A stretch of DNA of 5,100 bases from contig SKXI01000478.1 of NCBI GenBank assembly GCA_007128515.1, forward strand, positions 1-5,100. Reading direction: 5' to 3'. Positions within the stretch are counted from its first letter, which is position 1, and each line of letters begins with the position of its first letter. Under the pieces are notes generated by a model. The model worked only from the letters and a program-made list of their open reading frames with translations. It was not told where the DNA came from and searched no databases. Of this stretch, positions 1 to 5,100 are shown piece by piece. A program made the position numbers and the translations under genes. This DNA comes from Halococcaceae archaeon (lineage in GTDB: Archaea; Halobacteriota; Halobacteria; Halobacteriales; Halalkalicoccaceae).

Positions 1-475
1 ACGACTCCGTCTCGGAGTGCGTCTCTCCGACGCTCGTGACGAGTACGGGGACGGTGACGAGGGTCTTGACGCGCTCGGTGATGCTTCCGAGCAGTGCCCG
101 TTTGACGCCTCGATGGCCCCGACTTCCCATGACGACCAGGTCGATGTCTTCGTTTTCGACGTAATCGGCGATCGAACGGGCGGGGTCGCCGGGGACGACG
201 TGGCCGACGGTATCGACGCCTCGGGCGTCCGCTTCGGACCTGACGACACGGATCGCGTCCTCCCCGATCTCGGTGAGGGCCTCTATCTCACTGAACTGAT
301 CGGTCCCGACCTGGTCGAACCGCTGTCCACCGTGGCTCTGATCGGGCTGGCTGGCGTCGACGACGTGTACCACGTGGATCACCGCGTCGAAACAGTCGGC
401 GATCGCGAGGGCGTGTTCGACCGCCGATTCGGCGGTTTCGCTCCCGTCGGTCGGCAAGAGGATCCGCTGGTACAT
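1..475 (-). CDS. Universal stress protein (UspA family), 3' end outside the window
   Basis: Small cytoplasmic nucleotide-binding protein of the Usp family. Members of the ATP-binding class act in stress or energy-state responses, usually as dimers. Reading leftwards from the ATG at 475-473 gives 158 residues with no stop before the edge. It opens with MYQRILLPTDGS, where Asp10 is the conserved adenine-pocket residue. Strand 2 follows as an HVVHVVDA stretch (residues 34-41), then GHVVPGDPARSI (91-102). The C-terminal half has the full ATP-binding signature G-2x-G-9x-G-S at residues 117-131, followed by VPVLV. Family members are usually 140-160 residues long, so only a few codons should be missing. 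The start is fixed by an in-frame stop at 485-487 with no other start codon in between. The gene appears to stand alone, with about 380 bp of apparently non-coding DNA upstream. The physiological trigger cannot be inferred from the sequence. Confidence 0.93.
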   Translation of the reverse strand, partial: MYQRILLPTDGSETAESAVEHALAIADCFDAVIHVVHVVDASQPDQSHGGQRFDQVGTDQFSEIEALTEIGEDAIRVVRSEADARGVDTVGHVVPGDPARSIADYVENEDIDLVVMGSRGHRGVKRALLGSITERVKTLVTVPVLVTSVGETHSETES

Positions 476-496
476 GTGACTCCGTTAATTCCGATG

Positions 497-505
497 ATAA
501 TATAT
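497..505 (-). promoter_or_regulatory. TATA element of the universal stress protein gene
   Basis: On the minus strand the AT-rich stretch CATATATTATC (about 496-506) is centred near 501, about 26 bp before the ATG at 475. Archaeal TATA boxes sit about 26-28 bp upstream of transcription starts, so the transcript would begin at or next to the ATG and be leaderless, as is common in haloarchaea. No Shine-Dalgarno sequence precedes the ATG, which agrees with this. Placement is seen in the sequence; the start site itself is inferred. Confidence 0.6.
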
Positions 506-582
506 GTGGGTGCTCGTTCACGCCAGTACCCCGTCGAATAGAAGAGCGCCGGATCCCCCACGACGAACCCACCGAACGACAC

Positions 583-656
583 TGATCGTTGCGAGTCGTT
601 CCGGTATCGACCGCGCGATGTCGGGCGACCGAACCGGTAAACAGTCGCAACAATCA
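583..656. repeat. Imperfect inverted repeat, 14-bp arms around a 46-bp spacer
   Basis: The left arm TGATCGTTGCGAGT (583-596) matches the reverse complement of the right arm (643-656), TGATTGTTGCGACT, at 12 of 14 positions. The spacer is too long for a typical intrinsic hairpin or single operator. The arms could be two oppositely oriented binding sites for one regulator, or the ends of a very small mobile or degenerate element. No flanking target duplication was noticed. The match is directly visible; the role is unknown. Confidence 0.4.
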
Positions 657-673
657 CTATGAGAGCGAGTACG

Positions 674-685
674 TTCGAATTCGAA
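674..685. repeat. 12-bp perfect palindrome TTCGAATTCGAA with a nearby half-site
   Basis: TTCGAATTCGAA reads the same on both strands. The 8-base string GTTCGAAT overlapping its left half (673-680) recurs at 725-732. A regulator-binding role is possible because the palindrome lies in otherwise gene-free DNA, but no adjacent promoter was recognised and short palindromes of this kind occur by chance. Confidence 0.3.
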
Positions 686-854
686 TCAAGGAGAGGAGCG
701 AAAGAAGTGAGCGGAACGACCGTGGTTCGAATCCCGTCAATCGAAACCGTCCACGGAGTACACCGGCGGTCGCCAGCGACCGGAGCCCTGTCGGGATCTG
801 GATATGAGCTCGGAGACGGGACCGAATCGGTCGTGATCGCGTGCGTTCACCCCC

Positions 855-1110
855 TCACGAACCGGTATAGCTGTCGTCGTCCGAACCGGCGGGTTCGATC
901 TCGGTGTAGCCGTGGTCGGTGGTCTCCTCGAAGCGCCCGGGTCGAACTGTACGCCGAGGCGAGCTCCATCGCGTCCCGGATCTCGACGTCGAGTTCCTCG
1001 ATCGCGCGTTCGAGAGGGGCGATCTCGAACGCGATCGGGCCGTCCGTGTCCGCCCCGTCCCCGAGTTCGTTCTCGAAGGCTCGGACGAGCGTCACAGGAG
1101 AGGGTCGCAC
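855..1110 (-). pseudogene. Small acidic haloarchaeal protein of unknown function, coding frame shifted near 934-943
   Basis: From a GTG at 1110 the first 58 or so codons look genuinely coding: acidic, rich in GAC/GAG/ATC codons, with a probable helix reading APLERAIEELDVEIRDAMEL. From about 940 leftwards this frame becomes an arginine-rich translation typical of an out-of-frame reading, and ends at 847-849. Another frame instead gives RFEETTDHGYTEIEP and a short acidic tail, stopping at 855-857. Removing one base from the CCCGGG run at 936-941 would join the halves into a protein of about 84 residues. The cause may be a real frameshift mutation, a sequencing error or, less likely, programmed frameshifting. 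I do not recognise the family. The GTG is preferred because a weak TATA-like element lies about 27 bp upstream; the next in-frame codons upstream lead to a stop. It is divergent from the Tat-exported protein gene. Confidence 0.5.
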
Positions 1111-1131
1111 ACGACCGAGGAAAGCGGGGTC

Positions 1132-1140
1132 GGTGTAAGA
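1132..1140 (-). promoter_or_regulatory. Weak TATA-like element for the frameshifted small gene
   Basis: On the minus strand TCTTACACC lies about 27 bp before the GTG at 1110, the spacing expected of a leaderless haloarchaeal transcript. The match to a TATA box is poor and rests mainly on position. It directly abuts the 13-bp inverted repeat at 1142-1154. Confidence 0.25.
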
Positions 1141-1141
1141 A

Positions 1142-1154
1142 GACGGTGACCGTC
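1142..1154. promoter_or_regulatory. 13-bp inverted repeat, candidate operator in the divergent intergenic region
   Basis: GACGGTGACCGTC is a perfect 6-bp inverted repeat around one central base. It sits in the 124-bp gap between two divergently oriented genes, immediately upstream of the minus-strand TATA-like element, where a regulator could affect transcription factor B binding. An 11-base identical string (GACGGTGACCG) recurs at 1630-1640 inside the first codons of the secretion ATPase gene, probably by chance. Confidence 0.3.
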
Positions 1155-1210
1155 GGCAGCGCTCGCGTCGGTGGGCCTCCCCTCACATCGCCTCCGCGCC
1201 CGTTCGCCCC

Positions 1211-1222
1211 GAACCGTTTTGC
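1211..1222 (+). promoter_or_regulatory. Candidate promoter of the Tat-exported mini-protein
   Basis: GAACCGTTTTGC resembles a purine-rich BRE followed by a T-rich TATA variant, centred near 1218. That is about 29 bp before the second ATG (1247) and only 17 bp before the first (1235). If it is the promoter, it favours a leaderless start at 1247. The match to the TATA consensus is moderate. Confidence 0.3.
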
Positions 1223-1234
1223 ACCATCGTCCCC

Positions 1235-1507
1235 ATGACTCGGGACATGACACGCCTCTCCCGTCGAACGTTCGGCCTCGGCGCGCTCTGTGCGATCGGC
1301 GCGTCGCTCGCGGGCACGGTCGCGATCGCGGACGACGAGCCGGACCCGGAGCGGGAAGCGCTCGACCCTGTCGAGGTCGAGCGACGCCAGACCGGGGCGG
1401 ACGCGACCGACACGACCGACCTCGACGGCGAGGAACTCGCCGCGCTGATCGAAGACAGTCACGATTCCCGATGTCTCTGTCCTGTCTGCTCCGGTGGCTC
1501 GTGGTGA
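1235..1507 (+). CDS. Small Tat-exported acidic protein with C-terminal CxCPxC motif
   Basis: A 90-residue protein of unrecognised family. Residues 9-13 (SRRTF) form a twin-arginine motif followed by a hydrophobic stretch to about residue 32, ending in a signal peptidase type AIA site before DDEP. Export in folded form by the Tat route, dominant in haloarchaea, is therefore likely. There is no lipobox. The mature part, about 58 residues, is acidic and ends in RCLCPVCSGGSW, with cysteines at 80, 82 and 85. Such a CxCxxC cluster could bind a metal or be redox active; a bacteriocin-like (halocin-type) secreted peptide is a weaker possibility. A second ATG at 1247 fits the upstream promoter-like element better and would remove four residues without harming the Tat signal, so the start is uncertain. 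It lies 110 bp upstream of the pilus ATPase gene on the same strand, but the promoter between them suggests separate transcription. Confidence 0.72.
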   Translation: MTRDMTRLSRRTFGLGALCAIGASLAGTVAIADDEPDPEREALDPVEVERRQTGADATDTTDLDGEELAALIEDSHDSRCLCPVCSGGSW

Positions 1508-1554
1508 CTTCCGTCCCTCGGTTCCCTTCAGTCTAGCCCCGATCCCGGGACTTA

Positions 1555-1564
1555 CTTATATTTA
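1555..1564 (+). promoter_or_regulatory. TATA element upstream of the pilus ATPase operon
   Basis: CTTATATTTA is the best TATA-box match in the window, centred near 1560. It predicts a transcription start near 1586, about 30 nt before the ATG at 1618, so the operon would have a short leader rather than a leaderless message. No strong Shine-Dalgarno sequence is seen in that leader. An 8-bp palindrome, TAGTACTA (1563-1570), overlaps the downstream edge and could serve as a repressor site. A weaker AT-rich alternative follows at about 1569-1578. Confidence 0.5.
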
Positions 1565-1585
1565 GTACTATGTTTTAGCAGAAGG

Positions 1586-1594
1586 TTTTTTCTT
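1586..1594 (+). terminator. T-tract, possible terminator of the Tat-protein gene
   Basis: TTTTTTCTT is the only prominent T-run in the window and lies 79 bp after the stop of the upstream gene. Archaeal RNA polymerase terminates at T-rich tracts, often without a hairpin, and I see no strong stem before it. It also falls at the predicted transcription start of the downstream operon, so it may simply be part of that promoter region. Confidence 0.3.
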
Positions 1595-1617
1595 CGGTCG
1601 GGACCAGTGTCGGTGTA

Positions 1618-4467
1618 ATGACTACCGACGACGGTGACCGATACGGTCCCGCACGGCTGGAGGGGAGGGTGGCGGACGAGGCCACGGGGCGAGCGGTCCC
1701 GTCGGTCAGCGTCGAGGAGTACACGTGGGCGGAGTTCATGCCCGAACACGGCCACGGGGAGGAGGTCGACGTGCTCTACGACGGGCTAGCGCGACCCGGT
1801 GAAACTCGGGAGGTCCCGCACGGGTCGGACTGGGAGCGCGTCTCGTTCGATCCCGAGAGCTACCTCGGCTACCACCCGGATACGCTCCCCGACAGGCTGG
1901 CGAGCGCGGCGGCGACCGCGGCCGACCGATGGCTGGACGCGCTCGCACACATGGACCCCGCGTTCGTCCCGGTCACGAAGGGGATCTACACGTGGGAACA
2001 CTTCCGAAAGGAGTTCTACTACACCGACGAGGGCGAACCGCCACGGGACGAGGAGGGGCGGATCGTCCCGTTCGATCCCGAGAGCTACCTCGGCTTCGAA
2101 CCGGAGGACACGCGAGGGGTGCTCTCGAACGGGGAGAACCTCGCGTCGAGACTCGCCGAGGTCGTCGAGGAGCGGACGGTCAACGTCGAGGAGGGGATCG
2201 ACGAGGACGCCTTCTTCACCGGGGTGGACGGCGAGACGACGATCACGAACCGCTACGACCTGGAGAAGGCCGTCCCCCTGGCGAAGAAGTCCCACTTCCA
2301 GGAGGTCGACCGATACTGGGTGAACAAGCCCTACGCGTTCGTCGTGATCTTCCACTCGAACAAGGAAAACGAGAAGAAGTACTACCTCGTGGAGCCCCAT
2401 CTCACGCCGATCGAGGCGGAGTTACTGGAGTTCCTGACCGGAAAGCTCCGGACGGCGATCAAGTACGCCGGCGACGACGTGGTCGTGCAGGGCAGCGAGG
2501 AGGACCGCCGTGGCGTGATCGACCGCGAGACGCGCCGGCTGCTCGATCGGTACGACCTCCTTTCGGAGGACGCCGACGCGATCGGCGAGCGGGTGCGGGA
2601 GCTCTTCGCCGCCGACGACCGGAGCGTTGGAGAGCGCCTGAAACGGCTCGTCGCGGGCGAAGAGCGCTCGAACGACGGTCTCCCGGTCGGTGCCGAACCG
2701 GTTCGTCCGGAACCGGCGCTGATCGAAGAGGACGCGGAGACGCTCTCGTCCGCCCAGATCGAGAAGCTGCTCTACCGACTCAAGCGCGACTTCATCGGCT
2801 ATCAGCGGATCGACGGGATCAAACACGACATCAACGTCGAGGACATCTCCTGTGACGGCTACAACTCGCCGGTGTTCGTCTACCACGGCGAGTACGAGCA
2901 GGTGATCACGAACGTCTTCCACGGCCAGGAGACCCTCGACGACTTCGTGGTCAAGCTCGCCCAGCGCTCCGGGAAGGGGATCAGCAAGCGTCAGCCGCAG
3001 GTGGACGCGACGCTGCCCGACGGCTCGCGTGCGCAGCTCACGCTGGGACAGGAGGTCTCCGATCACGGGACGAACTACACCATCCGGCAGTTCAAGGACG
3101 TCCCGTTCACCCCCGTCGACCTCATCTGCTGGCACACGTTCAGCCTCGAGGAGATGGCGTTTCTCTGGCTCTGTATCGAGAACAACAAGAGCCTGATCTT
3201 CGCGGGCGGGACCGCCTCGGGGAAGACGACCTCGCTCAACGCGGTGAGCCTGTTCATCCCGAGCAAGTCGAAGATCGTCTCGATCGAGGACACCCGCGAG
3301 GTCGAACTCCCTCAGCGCAACTGGATCGCGAGCGTCACGCGCGCGTCGTTCTCCGAGGACGACGGCGGCGGCGTCGACGAGTTCGACCTGCTCGAGGCCG
3401 CGCTCCGCCAGCGTCCCGAGTACATCATCATGGGCGAGATCCGCGGGGAGGAGGGCCGAACCGCGTTCCAGGTGATGTCGACGGGCCACACCACCTACAC
3501 CACGTTCCACGCGGACTCGGTCGGCGAGGTGCTCAAACGGTTCACGACCGAGCCGATCAACGTCTCGAAGACGATGTTCACGGCGCTCGATCTGGTCTCG
3601 ATACAGACCTCGACCCGGGTCGAGGGACGGAAGGTGCGTCGGAACAAGACGCTCACCGAGATCAACCACTACGACGCCGAGAACGACGAGATCAACGTCA
3701 AGGACGTCTACCAGTGGCAGGCAGAGACCGACGAGTACCTGAAGATGGGCGAGTCGAACACCGTCGAGGAGATCTGTTTCGACCGGGGCTGGAGCCACGA
3801 GGAACTCGAGGCGGAGATCTTCGCACGCGAGGTCGTCATCGCGTACCTGATCGAGAACGGGCTGAACGAGTACCGTCAGGTCGCGGCGACGTTCCAGGCG
3901 TTCATCAACGATCCGGAGACGATCATGACGCTCATCGCGAACGACGTCCTGGAGGAGAGCCTCACGGACCTGCGGGAGATGGAGAGCGTGCTGATCGACG
4001 TCGATCCCGAGAAGGAGGCGCTCGTTCCCCGTCCGGACCCGGACGAGCGGACGCGTGAGCTCGCCCGCGAGATCCTCGCTCGCGCGGAGGAGGAGCTGTT
4101 CCCCGAGTACGAGGGAAAGACCCCCGAGGGGCTCGCGAGCGTGCTCGACGCCATCGAGGAGAGCGAGGACATCGTCGTCGAACCCGCGCTGGAGGACTCC
4201 GTCGCGGTTTCCGGTCTCCCGGAGGGAGAGCCCGCCACACCCGATCGAGAGGCAGCGGACGGGAGCGAAGCGGAGGACGACCGTTCGGCCGAGTCCGAAA
4301 TCGAGGACGGGACCCGGTCGGACGAGGGGTCCGAGGGTAACGAACGAACGGAGCACGAGCCCGAACCGGACCCGGCGGAGTCCGAACCCGAGGAGGGGAG
4401 CTCGTTCCGGTTCGGCGAGGACGGTGAGGGCGGGTTCGAGGGCGCGACGCCCGAGGAGGAGCCGTGA
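1618..4467 (+). CDS. pilB: Type IV pilus assembly / type II secretion ATPase (PilB/GspE/TadA superfamily)
   Basis: A hexameric cytoplasmic ATPase that powers assembly of type IV pilin-like filaments in archaea, working with the PilC membrane platform. The 949 residues run in order: an N-terminal tandem duplication (about 35-165), a haloarchaeal PilB-type region ending in YYLVEPHLTPIEAELLEFL (about 262-280), the secretion-ATPase N-terminal domain with LPDGSRAQLTLG (466-477) and TIRQF (Arg490), and the RecA-like core. The core shows Walker A GGTASGKTT (530-538, Lys536), an Asp box around IEDTREVEL (556-564), Walker B YIIMGEIRG (602-610, Glu607) and the His box TGHTTYTTFHA (622-632). All catalytic motifs look intact. 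The C-terminus is an acidic tail (869-949, 32 of 81 residues Asp or Glu, no Lys). The usual bacterial tetracysteine zinc site is not seen. The ATG lies about 30 nt after the predicted transcription start. Superfamily assignment is very secure; haloarchaea carry several PilB paralogs and which one this is cannot be decided here. An archaellum FlaI is less likely given the length and the PilC partner. Confidence 0.95.
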   Translation: MTTDDGDRYGPARLEGRVADEATGRAVPSVSVEEYTWAEFMPEHGHGEEVDVLYDGLARPGETREVPHGSDWERVSFDPESYLGYHPDTLPDRLASAAATAADRWLDALAHMDPAFVPVTKGIYTWEHFRKEFYYTDEGEPPRDEEGRIVPFDPESYLGFEPEDTRGVLSNGENLASRLAEVVEERTVNVEEGIDEDAFFTGVDGETTITNRYDLEKAVPLAKKSHFQEVDRYWVNKPYAFVVIFHSNKENEKKYYLVEPHLTPIEAELLEFLTGKLRTAIKYAGDDVVVQGSEEDRRGVIDRETRRLLDRYDLLSEDADAIGERVRELFAADDRSVGERLKRLVAGEERSNDGLPVGAEPVRPEPALIEEDAETLSSAQIEKLLYRLKRDFIGYQRIDGIKHDINVEDISCDGYNSPVFVYHGEYEQVITNVFHGQETLDDFVVKLAQRSGKGISKRQPQVDATLPDGSRAQLTLGQEVSDHGTNYTIRQFKDVPFTPVDLICWHTFSLEEMAFLWLCIENNKSLIFAGGTASGKTTSLNAVSLFIPSKSKIVSIEDTREVELPQRNWIASVTRASFSEDDGGGVDEFDLLEAALRQRPEYIIMGEIRGEEGRTAFQVMSTGHTTYTTFHADSVGEVLKRFTTEPINVSKTMFTALDLVSIQTSTRVEGRKVRRNKTLTEINHYDAENDEINVKDVYQWQAETDEYLKMGESNTVEEICFDRGWSHEELEAEIFAREVVIAYLIENGLNEYRQVAATFQAFINDPETIMTLIANDVLEESLTDLREMESVLIDVDPEKEALVPRPDPDERTRELAREILARAEEELFPEYEGKTPEGLASVLDAIEESEDIVVEPALEDSVAVSGLPEGEPATPDREAADGSEAEDDRSAESEIEDGTRSDEGSEGNERTEHEPEPDPAESEPEEGSSFRFGEDGEGGFEGATPEEEP
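1844..2095 (+). repeat. In-frame tandem duplication in the ATPase N-terminus with a 27-bp identical core
   Basis: Bases 1844-1870 and 2069-2095 are identical over 27 bp, 225 bp (75 codons) apart and in frame. They encode FDPESYLG at residues 77-84 and 152-159. The similarity extends outward. Each copy is preceded by a YTW-x2-F motif (residues 35-40 and 124-129; both Tyr-Thr-Trp triplets are written TACACGTGG), and each is followed by an aromatic-x-P-[DE] stretch and a leucine-containing helix. The first copy has about 14 more residues between the two motifs. This indicates an internally duplicated module in which the second copy resembles the part commonly found ahead of the haloarchaeal PilB core. 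Confidence 0.8.
4455..4460 (+). promoter_or_regulatory. Shine-Dalgarno sequence for the membrane platform gene
   Basis: GGAGGA lies inside the last codons of the ATPase gene and ends 3 nt before the GTG at 4464. It is complementary to the anti-Shine-Dalgarno end of archaeal 16S rRNA and supports the GTG as the start. With the GTGA overlap it suggests reinitiation or translational coupling. Confidence 0.6.
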
Positions 4468-5100
4468 GCCTCGACGTCGGCTCGTCAGGCGAGTTCGGTG
4501 CGGACACGCTCGGCGACACGTTCTACCCGCTCTACCGGTGGCTGTTCTCCGAGGACAGTACGTTCGTCGCCGACGTCGAGCGCAAGCTCCGGGAGGCACG
4601 GATGGCCGACACGGTCGAACTCTACCTCTCGCGCGCGCTCGCGGTGGGCGTCCTCTCCGGTGGGGTGCTCTGGCTCGTCGGTACGGTGCTCGGCTACCTG
4701 CTGTTCGCGACCGGACTGGTTCCGATCGACACGCTCCTCGGCGTCCCGGCGCCGAACGAGGCCCTGCTGGAGCTGATGGTCGCCGCGCGGATCCCGTTGC
4801 TGATCCTCGTCACCGGTCTCGTCTTCGGGAGCCTCGGGTTCGCCGCGGGCTTCGGGACGCTGCTGGCGATACCGTACTCGCGGTCGTCGGCCAGAGAGCG
4901 CGAGATCAACATGCTGATGGCCGACTCCGTCTCGTTCATGTACGCGCTCTCGGTGGGGGGAATGAACCAGCTCGAGATCCTGGAGGCGATGGCGAGAGCC
5001 GACGACACCTACGGCGAGGTGAGCCACGAGTTCAAGTCGATCGTCCAGGAGACCGAGTACTTCGATACGGACTACCGGACGGCGATCAGGAACCAGGCGA
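4464..5100 (+). CDS. pilC: Type IV pilus / type II secretion membrane platform protein (T2SF/TadC family), 3' end outside the window
   Basis: Integral membrane partner of the ATPase. Proteins of this family form the membrane platform on which the ATPase acts to insert pilin subunits into the growing filament. The window holds 212 codons from GTG 4464. Residues 1-57 are a soluble N-terminus with LYRWLFSED and a KLREARM helix. Two hydrophobic segments follow, about 58-86 and 110-137. The T2SF cytoplasmic domain begins near residue 145 (REREINMLMADSVSFMYAL) with a Gly-Gly at 165-166 and a run of acidic helices to the edge. The start overlaps the ATPase stop by 4 bp (GTGA), preceded by GGAGGA. 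The next in-frame ATG (codon 47) would cut off conserved N-terminal sequence and is rejected. Haloarchaeal PilC proteins usually continue well beyond this with more membrane segments, so most of the protein lies to the right. Which PilC paralog it is remains open. Confidence 0.92.
   Translation, partial: MSLDVGSSGEFGADTLGDTFYPLYRWLFSEDSTFVADVERKLREARMADTVELYLSRALAVGVLSGGVLWLVGTVLGYLLFATGLVPIDTLLGVPAPNEALLELMVAARIPLLILVTGLVFGSLGFAAGFGTLLAIPYSRSSAREREINMLMADSVSFMYALSVGGMNQLEILEAMARADDTYGEVSHEFKSIVQETEYFDTDYRTAIRNQA

Larger units (their letters stand above)
476..854. other. Intergenic stretch of about 380 bp without a convincing gene
   Basis: All six frames were considered. The open frames here give arginine- and serine-rich translations lacking the acidic bias of the real genes nearby, so I call none of them. 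The stretch lies upstream of the universal stress protein gene and downstream of the frameshifted small gene, both on the minus strand. It contains the stress-gene promoter (about 497-505), a long-spaced inverted repeat (583-656), a 12-bp palindrome (674-685) and a second copy of that palindrome's half-site (725-732). A promoter or small RNA gene cannot be excluded, but no clear transcription unit was recognised. Confidence 0.5.

Noticed and set aside
17..541. A 174-codon plus-strand open frame with many aspartates
   Set aside because: It is the antisense of the universal stress protein, whose minus-strand frame has the full ATP-binding signature.
715..740. GGTTCGAATCCCG resembling the T-loop and 3' part of a tRNA
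   Set aside because: The bases flanking the loop do not form a five-pair T stem, and no anticodon stem, D arm or acceptor stem can be found around it. A tRNA-fragment attachment site is possible but unsupported, since no integrase is in view.
659..1138. A 159-codon plus-strand open frame starting in the intergenic stretch
   Set aside because: The translation is Ser/Arg-rich, and its second half lies opposite the better supported minus-strand small gene. I see no motif in it.
737..1462. A 241-codon minus-strand open frame spanning the small gene and the Tat-protein gene
   Set aside because: Its translation is arginine-rich and lacks acidic bias, and it runs across two better supported genes and a promoter region.
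1630..1640. Second copy of GACGGTGACCG from the operator-like repeat
   Set aside because: It lies in the first codons of the ATPase and encodes an ordinary acidic stretch. An 11-base match in GC-rich DNA is likely chance.
2422..4599. A 725-codon open frame on the minus strand opposite the pilus ATPase gene
   Set aside because: Long antisense frames are common opposite GC-rich haloarchaeal genes. The plus-strand frame carries all ATPase motifs, and the antisense translation shows no recognisable domain.

Overview
The window looks like chromosomal DNA from a halophilic archaeon (class Halobacteria). It is GC-rich and the predicted proteins are strongly acidic. Synonymous codons favour G or C at the third position. 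Several start codons lie about 27 to 30 bp downstream of AT-rich TATA-like elements, as expected for leaderless haloarchaeal transcripts. The main locus is a haloarchaeal type IV pilus ATPase/membrane-platform pair. The genus cannot be read from the sequence.

Left part (1-1110, all minus strand): a universal stress protein gene enters from the left edge, with its 3' end outside the window and a TATA-like promoter placed for a leaderless transcript. Behind it lies about 380 bp of apparently gene-free DNA (476-854) holding a long-spaced inverted repeat and a 12-bp palindrome. Next comes a small minus-strand gene (855-1110) whose coding signal changes frame near 934-943. It reads as a frameshifted or decayed small acidic protein of unknown function, or contains a sequencing error.

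Middle part (1111-1617): a 124-bp divergent intergenic region contains a 13-bp inverted repeat next to a weak minus-strand promoter, and a candidate plus-strand promoter. It is followed by a short gene (1235-1507) for a Tat-exported acidic mini-protein ending in a C-x-C-P-x-C motif. A 110-bp intergenic region then carries the clearest TATA element of the window and a T-tract.

Right part (1618-5100): a 949-residue secretion ATPase (PilB/GspE/TadA superfamily) overlaps by 4 bp (GTGA) with a T2SF/TadC-type membrane protein (PilC) that runs off the right edge. A Shine-Dalgarno sequence sits just before the overlap, so the two are probably one translationally coupled operon. Together they would form the cytoplasmic motor and inner-membrane platform that assemble pilin-like filaments. 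The ATPase has two unusual parts: an N-terminal tandem duplication with a 27-bp identical core, and an acidic C-terminal tail of about 80 residues.

I did not find a CRISPR array, insertion sequence, intact tRNA or rRNA. The observations most worth following up are the duplicated N-terminal module of the ATPase, the Cys-motif Tat mini-protein, and the frameshifted small gene.
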